Source of the DNA: Pullibacteroides sp964436335
Lineage (GTDB): Bacteria > Bacteroidota > Bacteroidia > Bacteroidales > P3
Direction: 5' to 3'
DNA length: 18,213 nucleotides
Assembly (NCBI GenBank): GCA_964436335.1
Contig: CAYTCD010000038.1
Span: 1 to 18,213, forward strand
The notes under the pieces were generated by a model, which searched no databases, was not told where the DNA came from, and saw nothing but the letters and a program-made list of their open reading frames with translations. Position 1 is the stretch's first letter; each line of letters starts with the position of its first letter. Shown piece by piece: positions 1-7,286 of this stretch. The position numbers and the translations under genes are program-made.

Positions 1-32
1 AGACAAAGTATAAAGAAAAGTTTTGTTTTCAT
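1..32 (-). CDS. 5' end of an exported protein gene (partial)
   Basis: On the minus strand an ATG at 32-30 opens a frame reading MKTKLFFILC up to the window edge with no stop. A short basic start followed by a hydrophobic run is what a signal peptide looks like, so this is probably the first ten codons of an exported protein. It lies 26 bases downstream of the C25 protease stop codon on the same strand, so it is likely the next gene of that transcription unit. Function cannot be told from ten residues. Confidence 0.5.
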   Translation of the reverse strand, partial: MKTKLFFILC

Positions 33-58
33 AATCTTGTAGTTTTTCATGGTTTATG

Positions 59-2392
59 TTATTGAGGTATTATGTTGACCTCCGCGCCAGGTTCTATGGT
101 CGTTTCAGGGTATATCTGCACATCATTTCCATAAAAGTTGACGGTCGCTCCGGATTTAATTACAACAGGTCCCTGTGTCTTGTTGTTCGTAACATTCGTG
201 CCAATCTTTATGGTTTTTCCGATATATGTTTTAGTTCCCGTTATTGTCTCATTTTGGACGTAAATATCTATAGGCGTTAGCCCCTGTTTAATGTAAGGTA
301 TCTTATTGTGCCCCGATATGCAAACAGTTATATAGTTTGGTGTTTTTGTTTCATGAACAGCATGGGAACCCTCGTAAGAGATAACCTTGCCGTTCAGCAA
401 GTTGTAGAACGTAATCGTTGCTGATTCTCCATTTGACAGAGAAACCGTAATGTTATCGCTCCCACGATTGACCGCAACACAAGAAAAATCTGTAGGGGTA
501 TTCGTATATATACGCATACTTGGGTCTCCAAAACAATGAAATATCTTTCTTGTACAACATGCTTCTTTTGTCATTCCGTAAATTTCGAGCATTCGTTCCA
601 TCCCCTGATTAAGAATCAGCCCTAACTGATATGTAGGAGCAGGTGTTTTTCCACCAGATGATGTTGCTTCCGGTATAACGACCCTAAGTCCCGGATCTGG
701 CCAAATGGCATCAAACATTCCTGCTGTGAGCGCATCGTTAGCTCCTGAAAAACTATTTCGGGTCGCTCCATAAATCGCGACACATCCTCCATTAGGTTTC
801 CGTAAAAAAGTCTCTGCAAAACAGGTTTTTCCCTTAAAGCCACCTGTTTGGCAATTTATGCTAAAAACAACAGGTAACATATTTCTATTGCTTAATTTTT
901 CTATATCGCTTTGGGTAAAACGTGGATCTTCCCAATATTCGTATTTGCCATGGTCGCGATGAAGTACATAAAACGCACCAGTATTAATCGCTTTAATTAT
1001 ATCGGAAGCATTCCCATTCCAAGCGAAACCCGGTTTACGTAATTCGGTGGGAATAGGCTCTCCATTGGAATAAGTTGGTTTATTCCAATTTGTTGGATTT
1101 ATTGATGGTTTTGTATAGTAAATTCGTTGCACGGACTTACCTTGACCTAAAAGGTATGTCCGAACTTCTTCTGCTGTCTGGGCAAATCTTCTGTCCGCAT
1201 ATCCATCATTATCATCATCTTGAAAATATGCACAATTAACACCCATATTGTAAAACGAGGGCGTTGTTATCGGATTCTTCTCATAATTGATAATTTTATT
1301 GACTACAACGGAGGCTTCCGATGATGTGGAAACGGACAATCTTCCCATATATACATCAGGTATATCATCATTGTCCCCATCCATACATGCATACGGAAAA
1401 TCTGTTGCATACCGTTGTTCTTCATAAAAAGCAGAGGCGGTCGGCACATCCCCGTCATCCCCCATAATGAGCAAGAAATAAAAATGTACATTTTCCTCAT
1501 AGAATTTCCGCACTTCGCTTTTAACGGTGGCTGTTGTCCAATTCGATTTAATGATGGTGTGCACATTGTATCCCATCAATTTTTTCCATTCGGAAAATTG
1601 TTGAACGGCAGACTCATATTCAGGCACTGAAATAATCAGGTAATCTTGTTGATTTAACCGTGTTGACGCGCCCACTTTTTGTTTCCCTTCATCAAAAGTA
1701 TTCAACAGCGTGTTTGACAAAAAATTATCAGCAATCGAAATGGAATGAGCAAGGGTATCTCCTTGCGAATGGACACGGGCTTGCCCGTTCTTTTCTGCAA
1801 AGGATATAACATATTTGATGTGTGTGAATACCCGTGTCTTACCCGTGGAGGCATTGTATTGTATCGGAGCAACCCTTACGTTGAGTATGCCTCTCCCTCT
1901 ATACTTTTGAATGCTTTCCTCCTGTACGATCTGTTCAGGAAAAATCGTAATCATCGGGTCTATCGGCTTTACATTGTCTTTTGTATGGGTCTCGTTTCCA
2001 TCGTCAACTAAGGGAGGACGTGCTGGAGACAGCACATATTCAAAATCCCTATATGACGTTTCGACAATCTCAATCTGACAGACCTTGCCGTCCGGAATTC
2101 CGAATTGGTCTATTCTTAACAAGGTTGACGGGGTTCCGGAAATGTCATTCAATCCGAAACCATCCATTTTCCACAAGTAATGACTGGGGAAAAGGCCGTC
2201 TTTCATGAGGACCGATGATGAAAAATCATAGGTAACCTCAATTCCCGTGGATGTGTTTACAACGTTTCTATTGGGAATTGTGGATAAGACACTGTCCACC
2301 AACCTTCCGCTGTCAAACAGAAGGGTCTGCTGACCAAAGGTGTGTTTCCCCAAAAAGAGAAGCAACAGAATGATTGCTGTTTTATTTTTCAT
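59..2392 (-). CDS. Secreted gingipain-like cysteine protease (peptidase family C25)
   Basis: A 777-residue protein with a signal peptide (MKNKTAIILLLLFLGKHTFG, cleavage before QQ), an N-terminal propeptide-like region to about residue 240, and a C25 catalytic domain at about 245-620. The catalytic pair is visible: His481 in LHRDHGKYEY and Cys514 in FSINCQTGG. Their 33-residue spacing equals that of His211 and Cys244 in RgpB gingipain, and CFAETFLR after the Cys matches the gingipain CFAEALMR region. An acidic DDDNDGYADRR loop may bind calcium. The C-terminus is a short repetitive beta stretch (about 715-777, ending PGAEVNIIPQ) rather than a canonical T9SS type A tail; similar GxxVxFxA/PGxxxxxG endings occur on other Bacteroidota exported proteins. 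The start is preceded by a strong GGAGG. The DNA is more AT-rich than the neighbouring genes. Substrate preference (Arg, Lys or other) cannot be read from the sequence. Confidence 0.9.
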   Translation of the reverse strand: MKNKTAIILLLLFLGKHTFGQQTLLFDSGRLVDSVLSTIPNRNVVNTSTGIEVTYDFSSSVLMKDGLFPSHYLWKMDGFGLNDISGTPSTLLRIDQFGIPDGKVCQIEIVETSYRDFEYVLSPARPPLVDDGNETHTKDNVKPIDPMITIFPEQIVQEESIQKYRGRGILNVRVAPIQYNASTGKTRVFTHIKYVISFAEKNGQARVHSQGDTLAHSISIADNFLSNTLLNTFDEGKQKVGASTRLNQQDYLIISVPEYESAVQQFSEWKKLMGYNVHTIIKSNWTTATVKSEVRKFYEENVHFYFLLIMGDDGDVPTASAFYEEQRYATDFPYACMDGDNDDIPDVYMGRLSVSTSSEASVVVNKIINYEKNPITTPSFYNMGVNCAYFQDDDNDGYADRRFAQTAEEVRTYLLGQGKSVQRIYYTKPSINPTNWNKPTYSNGEPIPTELRKPGFAWNGNASDIIKAINTGAFYVLHRDHGKYEYWEDPRFTQSDIEKLSNRNMLPVVFSINCQTGGFKGKTCFAETFLRKPNGGCVAIYGATRNSFSGANDALTAGMFDAIWPDPGLRVVIPEATSSGGKTPAPTYQLGLILNQGMERMLEIYGMTKEACCTRKIFHCFGDPSMRIYTNTPTDFSCVAVNRGSDNITVSLSNGESATITFYNLLNGKVISYEGSHAVHETKTPNYITVCISGHNKIPYIKQGLTPIDIYVQNETITGTKTYIGKTIKIGTNVTNNKTQGPVVIKSGATVNFYGNDVQIYPETTIEPGAEVNIIPQ

Positions 2393-2400
2393 AAGGCCGC

Positions 2401-2405
2401 CCTCC
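2401..2405 (-). promoter_or_regulatory. Shine-Dalgarno-like site of the C25 protease gene
   Basis: The minus strand reads GGGAGGG before the C25 ATG, with the GGAGG core ending eight bases from the start codon. Most genes here have no SD and rely on A-rich leaders, so this is unusual for Bacteroidota. It supports the start at 2392. Confidence 0.55.
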
Positions 2406-2409
2406 CAAA

Positions 2410-2553
2410 TTATTCCGTAACCACCATGCGTTTGGTGTCAACCATGCGGTTGTTTACCGAAAGGCTGTAGGTGTACATGCCCGGAGAGAGCATTCCGGCA
2501 TCCACCGAGATATAGCCCAGGCCAATGGCCAATAGGCTTTTTTTCGTTTTCAT
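2410..2553 (-). pseudogene. Remnant: signal-peptide start fused in frame to a T9SS C-terminal sorting tail
   Basis: A 47-codon minus-strand frame begins MKTKKSLLAIGL, like the start of a signal peptide. It runs directly into GYISVDAGMLSPGMYTYSLS and VNNRMVDTKRMVVTE, then TAA. The second part closely resembles the last strand pair of a common Bacteroidota T9SS type A tail (consensus-like LxxGMYxYSLxVxGxxVDTKRMxLT), normally found at the end of long secreted proteins. There is no passenger and not even a complete hydrophobic signal core. The simplest reading is an in-frame deletion that removed the middle of a secreted-protein gene, leaving its promoter, first codons and tail. It lies 17 bases upstream of the C25 gene and shares its promoter. 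It might still act as a translated leader for that gene. Confidence 0.6.
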
Positions 2554-2648
2554 AATTTTATGTTTTTAGGGTTGATATGGTTTAGTTCTTCATTCGATTC
2601 GTTACAATACAAGCTTCCGTTAATTCCCGTTGTGCATCAAACACATTC

Positions 2649-2656
2649 CAAAGATA
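2649..2656 (-). promoter_or_regulatory. Promoter -7 element for the remnant/C25 unit
   Basis: The minus strand reads TATCTTTG, a perfect match to the Bacteroidota -7 consensus TAnnTTTG. A TTTT run 19 bases upstream is a weak stand-in for the -33 TTTG. Predicted transcription starts near 2643, giving a leader of about 90 bases before the remnant ORF. It is divergent from the promoter at 2682-2712. Confidence 0.6.
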
Positions 2657-2681
2657 CGCCAATGTCTCAGAAAATAAAATA

Positions 2682-2712
2682 GTTGTATATCAGTATGTTT
2701 TTTGTATCTTTA
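2682..2712 (+). promoter_or_regulatory. Promoter of the DPP III-gpsA-nuclease-dcp operon
   Basis: GTTG at 2682-2685 and TATCTTTA at 2705-2712 are separated by 19 bases, the spacing of the Bacteroidota sigma factor promoter (TTTG, then TAnnTTTG). Each box has one mismatch. Transcription would start near 2719, about 30 bases before the ATG at 2751. This argues against the upstream TTG (2718) as translation start. Confidence 0.6.
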
Positions 2713-2750
2713 CAAGTTTGTTTGATAATAAATTTAACCTACATAAGAAA

Positions 2751-4391
2751 ATGAAGAACGTTTTTTGGAGCGTGGCTGCGGGCGCGCTTTTGCTCAGTTC
2801 GTGCTGCAACAAGAACAGTGGCAAGGTGGACAACGAGGCTATCGTAAACGGGTATGCCCGGGTGGAGCTCACCGCCGATTTGAGCCGTTTCAGCGATACG
2901 GACAAAAAGATGATGGCGTATCTGTGCGATGCCGCCGAACTGATGGACCGGATTTTCTGGAAAGAAGCCTTCTTTGGCGACAAGGATGAATTCCTGGGCG
3001 CGATAGAAGATCCCGTGACCCGCAAGTTTGCCGAAATCAACTACGGCCCCTGGGACAGGCTCGACGGCAACCGCGCCTTTATGGAAATTCCCGGATTGAA
3101 CGGCCTCGACGACAAGCCGGTGGGCGCCTACTTCTATCCGGGCGACATGACGGTGGCCGAATTCGAAGCATGGAAAGATGAAAACAAAGACTCCCACTAT
3201 ACGGTGATCCGCCGTGGTGCGGACGGCAAGCTGCAGGCCATCTGGTATCACGATTACTTTAAGGAAGAAATAGACCGTGCGGCGGCTCTGCTCGATTCGG
3301 CGGCTGCCTTGGCTACCGATGCTGGCTTTAGGAAATACCTGAGCCTGCGCGCCCGGGCCCTGCGCACCGACGACTATTTTGAAAGCGATCTGGCCTGGAT
3401 GGATGCCAAGACTTCCGAAATCGATTTTGTGGTAGGGCCCATCGAAGACTACGAAGACGACCTTTTCGGCTACAAGTCGGCGCACGAATCCTTTCTGTTG
3501 ATCAAAGACCCCGAATGGAGCGCCAAACTGGCCAAGTTCTCCGCCATGCTGCCCATGCTGCAGCGCGAATTGCCCGTGGATCCCAAGTATAAGAGCGAGA
3601 TGCCCGGCACCGATTCCGACCTGAACGTCTATGATGTGGTGCTGTACCGGGGCGACTGCAACGCCGGCGGCAAGACCATCGCCATCAATTTGCCCAACGA
3701 CGAAAGGGTGCATATTCAGAAAGGCACGCGCAAACTGCAGCTCAAGAACGCCATGAAAGCCAAGTTCGACGAAATCCTGCTGCCCATCTCGGACATCGTG
3801 ATGGATCCCGAACAGCGGAAGATGATAGACTTTAACTGTTTCTTCGAAAACGTAACCTTTCACGAAGTGGCGCACGGCCTGGGCGTAAAGAACACCATCA
3901 ACGGCAAGGGCACGGTTCGCGCCGCCCTCAAGGAATCCTATTCCGCGCTCGAAGAAGCCAAGGCCGACATCATGGGCCTCTATATGGTGGAACAGCTCTA
4001 CGAAAAGGGCGAAATGAGCGGTGCGGACGTGGATATGAACTACATCACCTTCTTTGCCGGCATCTTCCGTTCCATCCGTTTCGGCACGGCTAGCGCGCAC
4101 GGCAACGCCAACATGCTTTGCTTTAACTTTATGAAAGACTACAACGCCTTTACCCGCAGCCAAGACGGCATCTATACCGTGAACCTGCCCCAGATGAAGG
4201 CCGCCACGAAAGCCTTGATGGCGCAGATTCTCCAATACCAGGCCGAGGGCGACTACGATGGCGTGCGCCGATGGATGGCCGAAAAAACCGTGATGGGCGA
4301 TGACTTGAAAGCGGATTTGGATAGAATCGCTGCCGCCGACATTGCCAAAGACATCTATTTCGTGCAGGGTAAAGAAGTGCTGGGTCTCTGA
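2751..4391 (+). CDS. DPP III-type zinc dipeptidyl peptidase (family M49), lipoprotein
   Basis: A 546-residue protein. The start MKNVFWSVAAGALLLSSCC gives a lipobox (LLSSC), so it should be lipid-anchored in the envelope; the ATG at 2751 is chosen because only it yields this signal. The zinc motif is HEVAH at 371-375, inside TFHEVAHGLG, and the third-ligand motif is EEAKAD at 401-406. Classical DPP III has HExxGH, with one extra residue; here the motif is a plain HExxH, as reported for Caldithrix abyssi DPP III (HEISH). The family releases dipeptides from peptide N-termini. The last base of its TGA is the first base of the gpsA ATG, so the two are probably translationally coupled. It is shorter than the roughly 675-residue Bacteroides thetaiotaomicron DPP III. 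True dipeptidyl-peptidase activity is inferred from family membership. Confidence 0.85.
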   Translation: MKNVFWSVAAGALLLSSCCNKNSGKVDNEAIVNGYARVELTADLSRFSDTDKKMMAYLCDAAELMDRIFWKEAFFGDKDEFLGAIEDPVTRKFAEINYGPWDRLDGNRAFMEIPGLNGLDDKPVGAYFYPGDMTVAEFEAWKDENKDSHYTVIRRGADGKLQAIWYHDYFKEEIDRAAALLDSAAALATDAGFRKYLSLRARALRTDDYFESDLAWMDAKTSEIDFVVGPIEDYEDDLFGYKSAHESFLLIKDPEWSAKLAKFSAMLPMLQRELPVDPKYKSEMPGTDSDLNVYDVVLYRGDCNAGGKTIAINLPNDERVHIQKGTRKLQLKNAMKAKFDEILLPISDIVMDPEQRKMIDFNCFFENVTFHEVAHGLGVKNTINGKGTVRAALKESYSALEEAKADIMGLYMVEQLYEKGEMSGADVDMNYITFFAGIFRSIRFGTASAHGNANMLCFNFMKDYNAFTRSQDGIYTVNLPQMKAATKALMAQILQYQAEGDYDGVRRWMAEKTVMGDDLKADLDRIAAADIAKDIYFVQGKEVLGL

Positions 4392-5389
4392 TGGAAAGCA
4401 GAAAGATAGCCGTGATAGGCGGCGGCAGCTGGGCAACGGCGATCGCCAAGATTCTCCTGCATAACCACGAGCACCTGTATTGGTGGGTGCGCGAAGAAGA
4501 GATACGGCAGGGATTGCAGTCGGAGGGAGTCAACCCCTTGTACCTCTCTTCGGTGGAATTTCCCGTGGAGCGCATTACGGTAAGCAACGACATCCGCGAG
4601 ATTGCCCGTCAGGCGCAGACCTTGGTGCTGGTGGTGCCCGCTGTCTATCTGCCGGGAGCCTTGCAGGGGTTGGAACCCGAATTGTTGCGCTCCAAGCTGC
4701 TGTGTTCCGCCACCAAAGGCATCGTGCCCGAAAAGAACCAGGTGGTGTGCGAGTATCTGCGCGATTTCTACGCCGTGCCGGAAGAAAACATGGCGGTTAT
4801 CAGCGGCCCGTCCCATGCCGAGGAAATAGCCCTGAACAGGCTCACCTACCTGACGGCCGCCGCCCGCAATGCGGAACTGGCGCAGTATGTGGCGCGTTGC
4901 TTTGCGTGCGAATACGTCAACACCCGTTGCAGCGACGACCTTTACGGCATCGAATACGCGGCGGTGCTCAAGAACGTGTATGCGCTGGCGGTGGGCATCG
5001 CCAAGGGCCTGGGCTACGGCGACAACTTTGTGGCGGTGCTGGTAAGCTGCGCCGCCGACGAGATGAAACGTTTCCTGAACCTGATTCACGCCATAGACCG
5101 CAACCTGCATTCGGCGCCCTATCTGGGCGATCTGCTGGTAACGGCATACTCCCAGTTCAGCCGCAACCGCACGTTCGGCAACATGATAGGGCAGGGATAT
5201 TCGGTGCGTTCGGCGATCCTGGAAATGAAAATGGTGGCCGAGGGCTATTACGCCGCCGGCAGCCTGAACGAAGTGAAACGCAATTTCGATATCCGGATGC
5301 CGGTTTTCGAGGCGGTGCATGCGGTGCTGTACCGGAACAGACCGCCCCGGCAGGTGTTCAGGGAACTTTCGGATTTATTAAGCATTTAA
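4391..5389 (+). CDS. gpsA: Glycerol-3-phosphate dehydrogenase [NAD(P)+]
   Basis: A 332-residue cytoplasmic enzyme reducing dihydroxyacetone phosphate to sn-glycerol 3-phosphate, the backbone of phospholipids. The N-terminal Rossmann motif GGGSWATA is at residues 10-17. Further landmarks are the SATKGI segment, the GPSHAEEIA motif, the catalytic-region Lys194 in AAVLKNVYALAVG, and the conserved APYLGDLL and SRNRTFG segments of the helical C-terminal domain. Length matches the family. It overlaps the preceding peptidase stop by one base (TGATG) and is followed after four bases by an exported nuclease-fold gene, so a core lipid gene sits inside an operon of exported hydrolases. Confidence 0.96.
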   Translation: MESRKIAVIGGGSWATAIAKILLHNHEHLYWWVREEEIRQGLQSEGVNPLYLSSVEFPVERITVSNDIREIARQAQTLVLVVPAVYLPGALQGLEPELLRSKLLCSATKGIVPEKNQVVCEYLRDFYAVPEENMAVISGPSHAEEIALNRLTYLTAAARNAELAQYVARCFACEYVNTRCSDDLYGIEYAAVLKNVYALAVGIAKGLGYGDNFVAVLVSCAADEMKRFLNLIHAIDRNLHSAPYLGDLLVTAYSQFSRNRTFGNMIGQGYSVRSAILEMKMVAEGYYAAGSLNEVKRNFDIRMPVFEAVHAVLYRNRPPRQVFRELSDLLSI

Positions 5390-5393
5390 AAAA

Positions 5394-7286
5394 ATGAAAA
5401 GAACCGTTTTGTTTTTTGCCTTGGCGCTGGCGGTCTGGATGCCGCTTGCCGCGCAGGACATCGTGCCCATAGCCCGGATACAGGGCACGGGAAACGAGTC
5501 GCCGTATAGCGGTCGGCAGGTGTGTACCCAAGGCGTGGTTACCCATACCTTGTTCGGACAGGACGAACTGAACGGTTTCTTTGTGCAGGACACCGCCGCC
5601 AACGACACCGCCTCGTGCGGCATCTTCGTGTATGGAAAATCGAACGTGCAGCCGGGCGATTTCGTTTTGTTCGACGCCACCGTGGGCGAATACCGGCAAC
5701 GCACCCAGCTCAGCGGCGTAAAGAACCTGCAAGTGCTGGCGCAGGGGCTTGCCGTTCCCTACAAAACCTTGCGCTTTCCCGACGACCTTGCTTCCCCGGC
5801 CGACTTTGAACGCCACGAAGGCATGGCCTTGCGCATCGCCCACCCGATGCATCTTACCTCCAACTACCAGGTGCAGTCGGAAGCCTCGGTGGAATTGAGT
5901 TCCAAACGCCTGCGCTCGCCCACCGACTACAATATGCCCGGAAGCGAGACCTACCGACTGGTGATGGATTCCAACCGCAACAACCGGCTTGTGTTGGACG
6001 ACGGCAGCACAACCCGCTATCCCTCCCGTAACCCGTGGATCGATGCCGACGGCACCTGCCGTACCGGTCAGAAGACCGACAGCCTGCGGTTCGTGCTGGA
6101 CCAGGTGGATGGCCAGTATAAGGCCTATGCGGTGGAAAAGCCCGTTTTTTACGGCAACGAGCGCACCGCCGCACCCGACGAGGCGGCTTTGGGCGATTAC
6201 GAACTCAAGATCTGCGGCTTTAATCTGGAACGCTACTACGACCAAGAACCCCTGCAACGGGAAAGGCTGGTGGCGGCGCTCTCGGCCATCAACGCCGATA
6301 TGTTCGGCCTGGTGGAAGTGGGCGGCGGCAAGAAGGTAATCGACAGCCTTGTGGCCGCGCTCAACCGCAAGACCTCCGATCCCTACACCTATCTGAGCTG
6401 GAACGGCTATCAGGCGGTTTCCGACTACACGCTCAACCATATCGTCTATCGGCCTTCCAAAGTGGAGCCGTACGACCAGTATTTCATGCTCAACAACGTA
6501 GGCCCCACCAACCGCAAGCTCATCCAAGCCTTCAAGGAACTCAAACACGGGCAGAAGTTTATTTTCAGCATCAATCATTTCAAGGCCAAGTCGGGTACAG
6601 GCACGGGGGCGGATGCCGACCAAGGCGACGGGCAGGGCATCTTCAACAACCGCCGTCTGCAGGAGGCCTACGCCGTGCAGGACAGGCTCAATTCGCTCAA
6701 GTTCTACTACCATACCGACCGCGTTCTGATTATGGGCGACCTGAACGCCATGTACCTCGAAGACCCCATCCGTGTGTTTACCGATGCCGGCTACCGCAAC
6801 CAGACCCACCGTTTCGGCGAAAACTACACCTATTGTTTCGACGGGCAGGTGCAGTACCTGGATTATTCGCTGGCCTCGCCCCAAATGGAAGAAGCCGTTA
6901 CGGGAGCCACCGTGTGGCATATCAATTCCGATGAACCCGCGTTCTGGGATTACGACCGCGATACGGAACACCATACCGGGCCTTACCGCAGTTCCGACCA
7001 CGAGCCGGTGATTGTGGGGCTCAACTTTGCTTCGGCAGCCAATCCGTTTTATGTTAAATCCACGCTTACACTCTATCCCAATCCCACACGGGATTTCTTT
7101 ACGTTGGAGATGCCCCGGGCAGGCAAAATGGAAATACTTACGGTGGGAGGGGTTCAGGTAAAGAACTTACTTCTGCCGGCAGGCAAGAATACGGTAAACA
7201 TAAGGAATTTGCGCCCCGGACTGTATTTTGTACGGGTAGGTGCGGAAAACGAAAGTGTACAGACAACAAAACTTTTGATATTATGA
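5394..7286 (+). CDS. Exported endonuclease/exonuclease/phosphatase-family protein with T9SS tail
   Basis: A 630-residue protein. The signal peptide MKRTVLFFALALAVWMPLAA is cleaved before QD. Residues about 25-170 form an OB-fold-like region resembling the N-terminus of ExeM/NucH extracellular nucleases. The EEP catalytic domain spans about 270-550, with Asn277 (GFNLE), Glu308 (LVEVG), the NHFKAKSG segment, Asp449 and Asn451 (GDLNA) and Asp535-His536 (SSDHEP), the usual metal and catalytic set. The C-terminal 75 residues are a T9SS type A sorting domain: LYPNP, a GLYFVRV strand and a final KLLIL. The protein is therefore likely exported through T9SS and attached to the surface or released. It could be a DNase or a phosphodiesterase; the fold does not decide. 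It overlaps the next gene by four bases (ATGA). Confidence 0.9.
   Translation: MKRTVLFFALALAVWMPLAAQDIVPIARIQGTGNESPYSGRQVCTQGVVTHTLFGQDELNGFFVQDTAANDTASCGIFVYGKSNVQPGDFVLFDATVGEYRQRTQLSGVKNLQVLAQGLAVPYKTLRFPDDLASPADFERHEGMALRIAHPMHLTSNYQVQSEASVELSSKRLRSPTDYNMPGSETYRLVMDSNRNNRLVLDDGSTTRYPSRNPWIDADGTCRTGQKTDSLRFVLDQVDGQYKAYAVEKPVFYGNERTAAPDEAALGDYELKICGFNLERYYDQEPLQRERLVAALSAINADMFGLVEVGGGKKVIDSLVAALNRKTSDPYTYLSWNGYQAVSDYTLNHIVYRPSKVEPYDQYFMLNNVGPTNRKLIQAFKELKHGQKFIFSINHFKAKSGTGTGADADQGDGQGIFNNRRLQEAYAVQDRLNSLKFYYHTDRVLIMGDLNAMYLEDPIRVFTDAGYRNQTHRFGENYTYCFDGQVQYLDYSLASPQMEEAVTGATVWHINSDEPAFWDYDRDTEHHTGPYRSSDHEPVIVGLNFASAANPFYVKSTLTLYPNPTRDFFTLEMPRAGKMEILTVGGVQVKNLLLPAGKNTVNIRNLRPGLYFVRVGAENESVQTTKLLIL

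Noticed and set aside
2739..4436. 565-codon open frame on the minus strand opposite the M49 gene
   Set aside because: It mirrors the GC-rich codon pattern of the real gene and its translation is rich in His, Val and Gly with no recognisable domain. The plus strand has a lipobox, zinc motifs and a promoter.
4480..5397. 305-codon second plus-strand frame inside gpsA
   Set aside because: Arginine-rich out-of-frame translation typical of high-GC DNA; gpsA is complete in its own frame.
5358..7001. 547-codon minus-strand frame opposite the EEP gene
   Set aside because: Shadow of a clear coding frame with signal peptide, catalytic residues and T9SS tail; no promoter or start context of its own.
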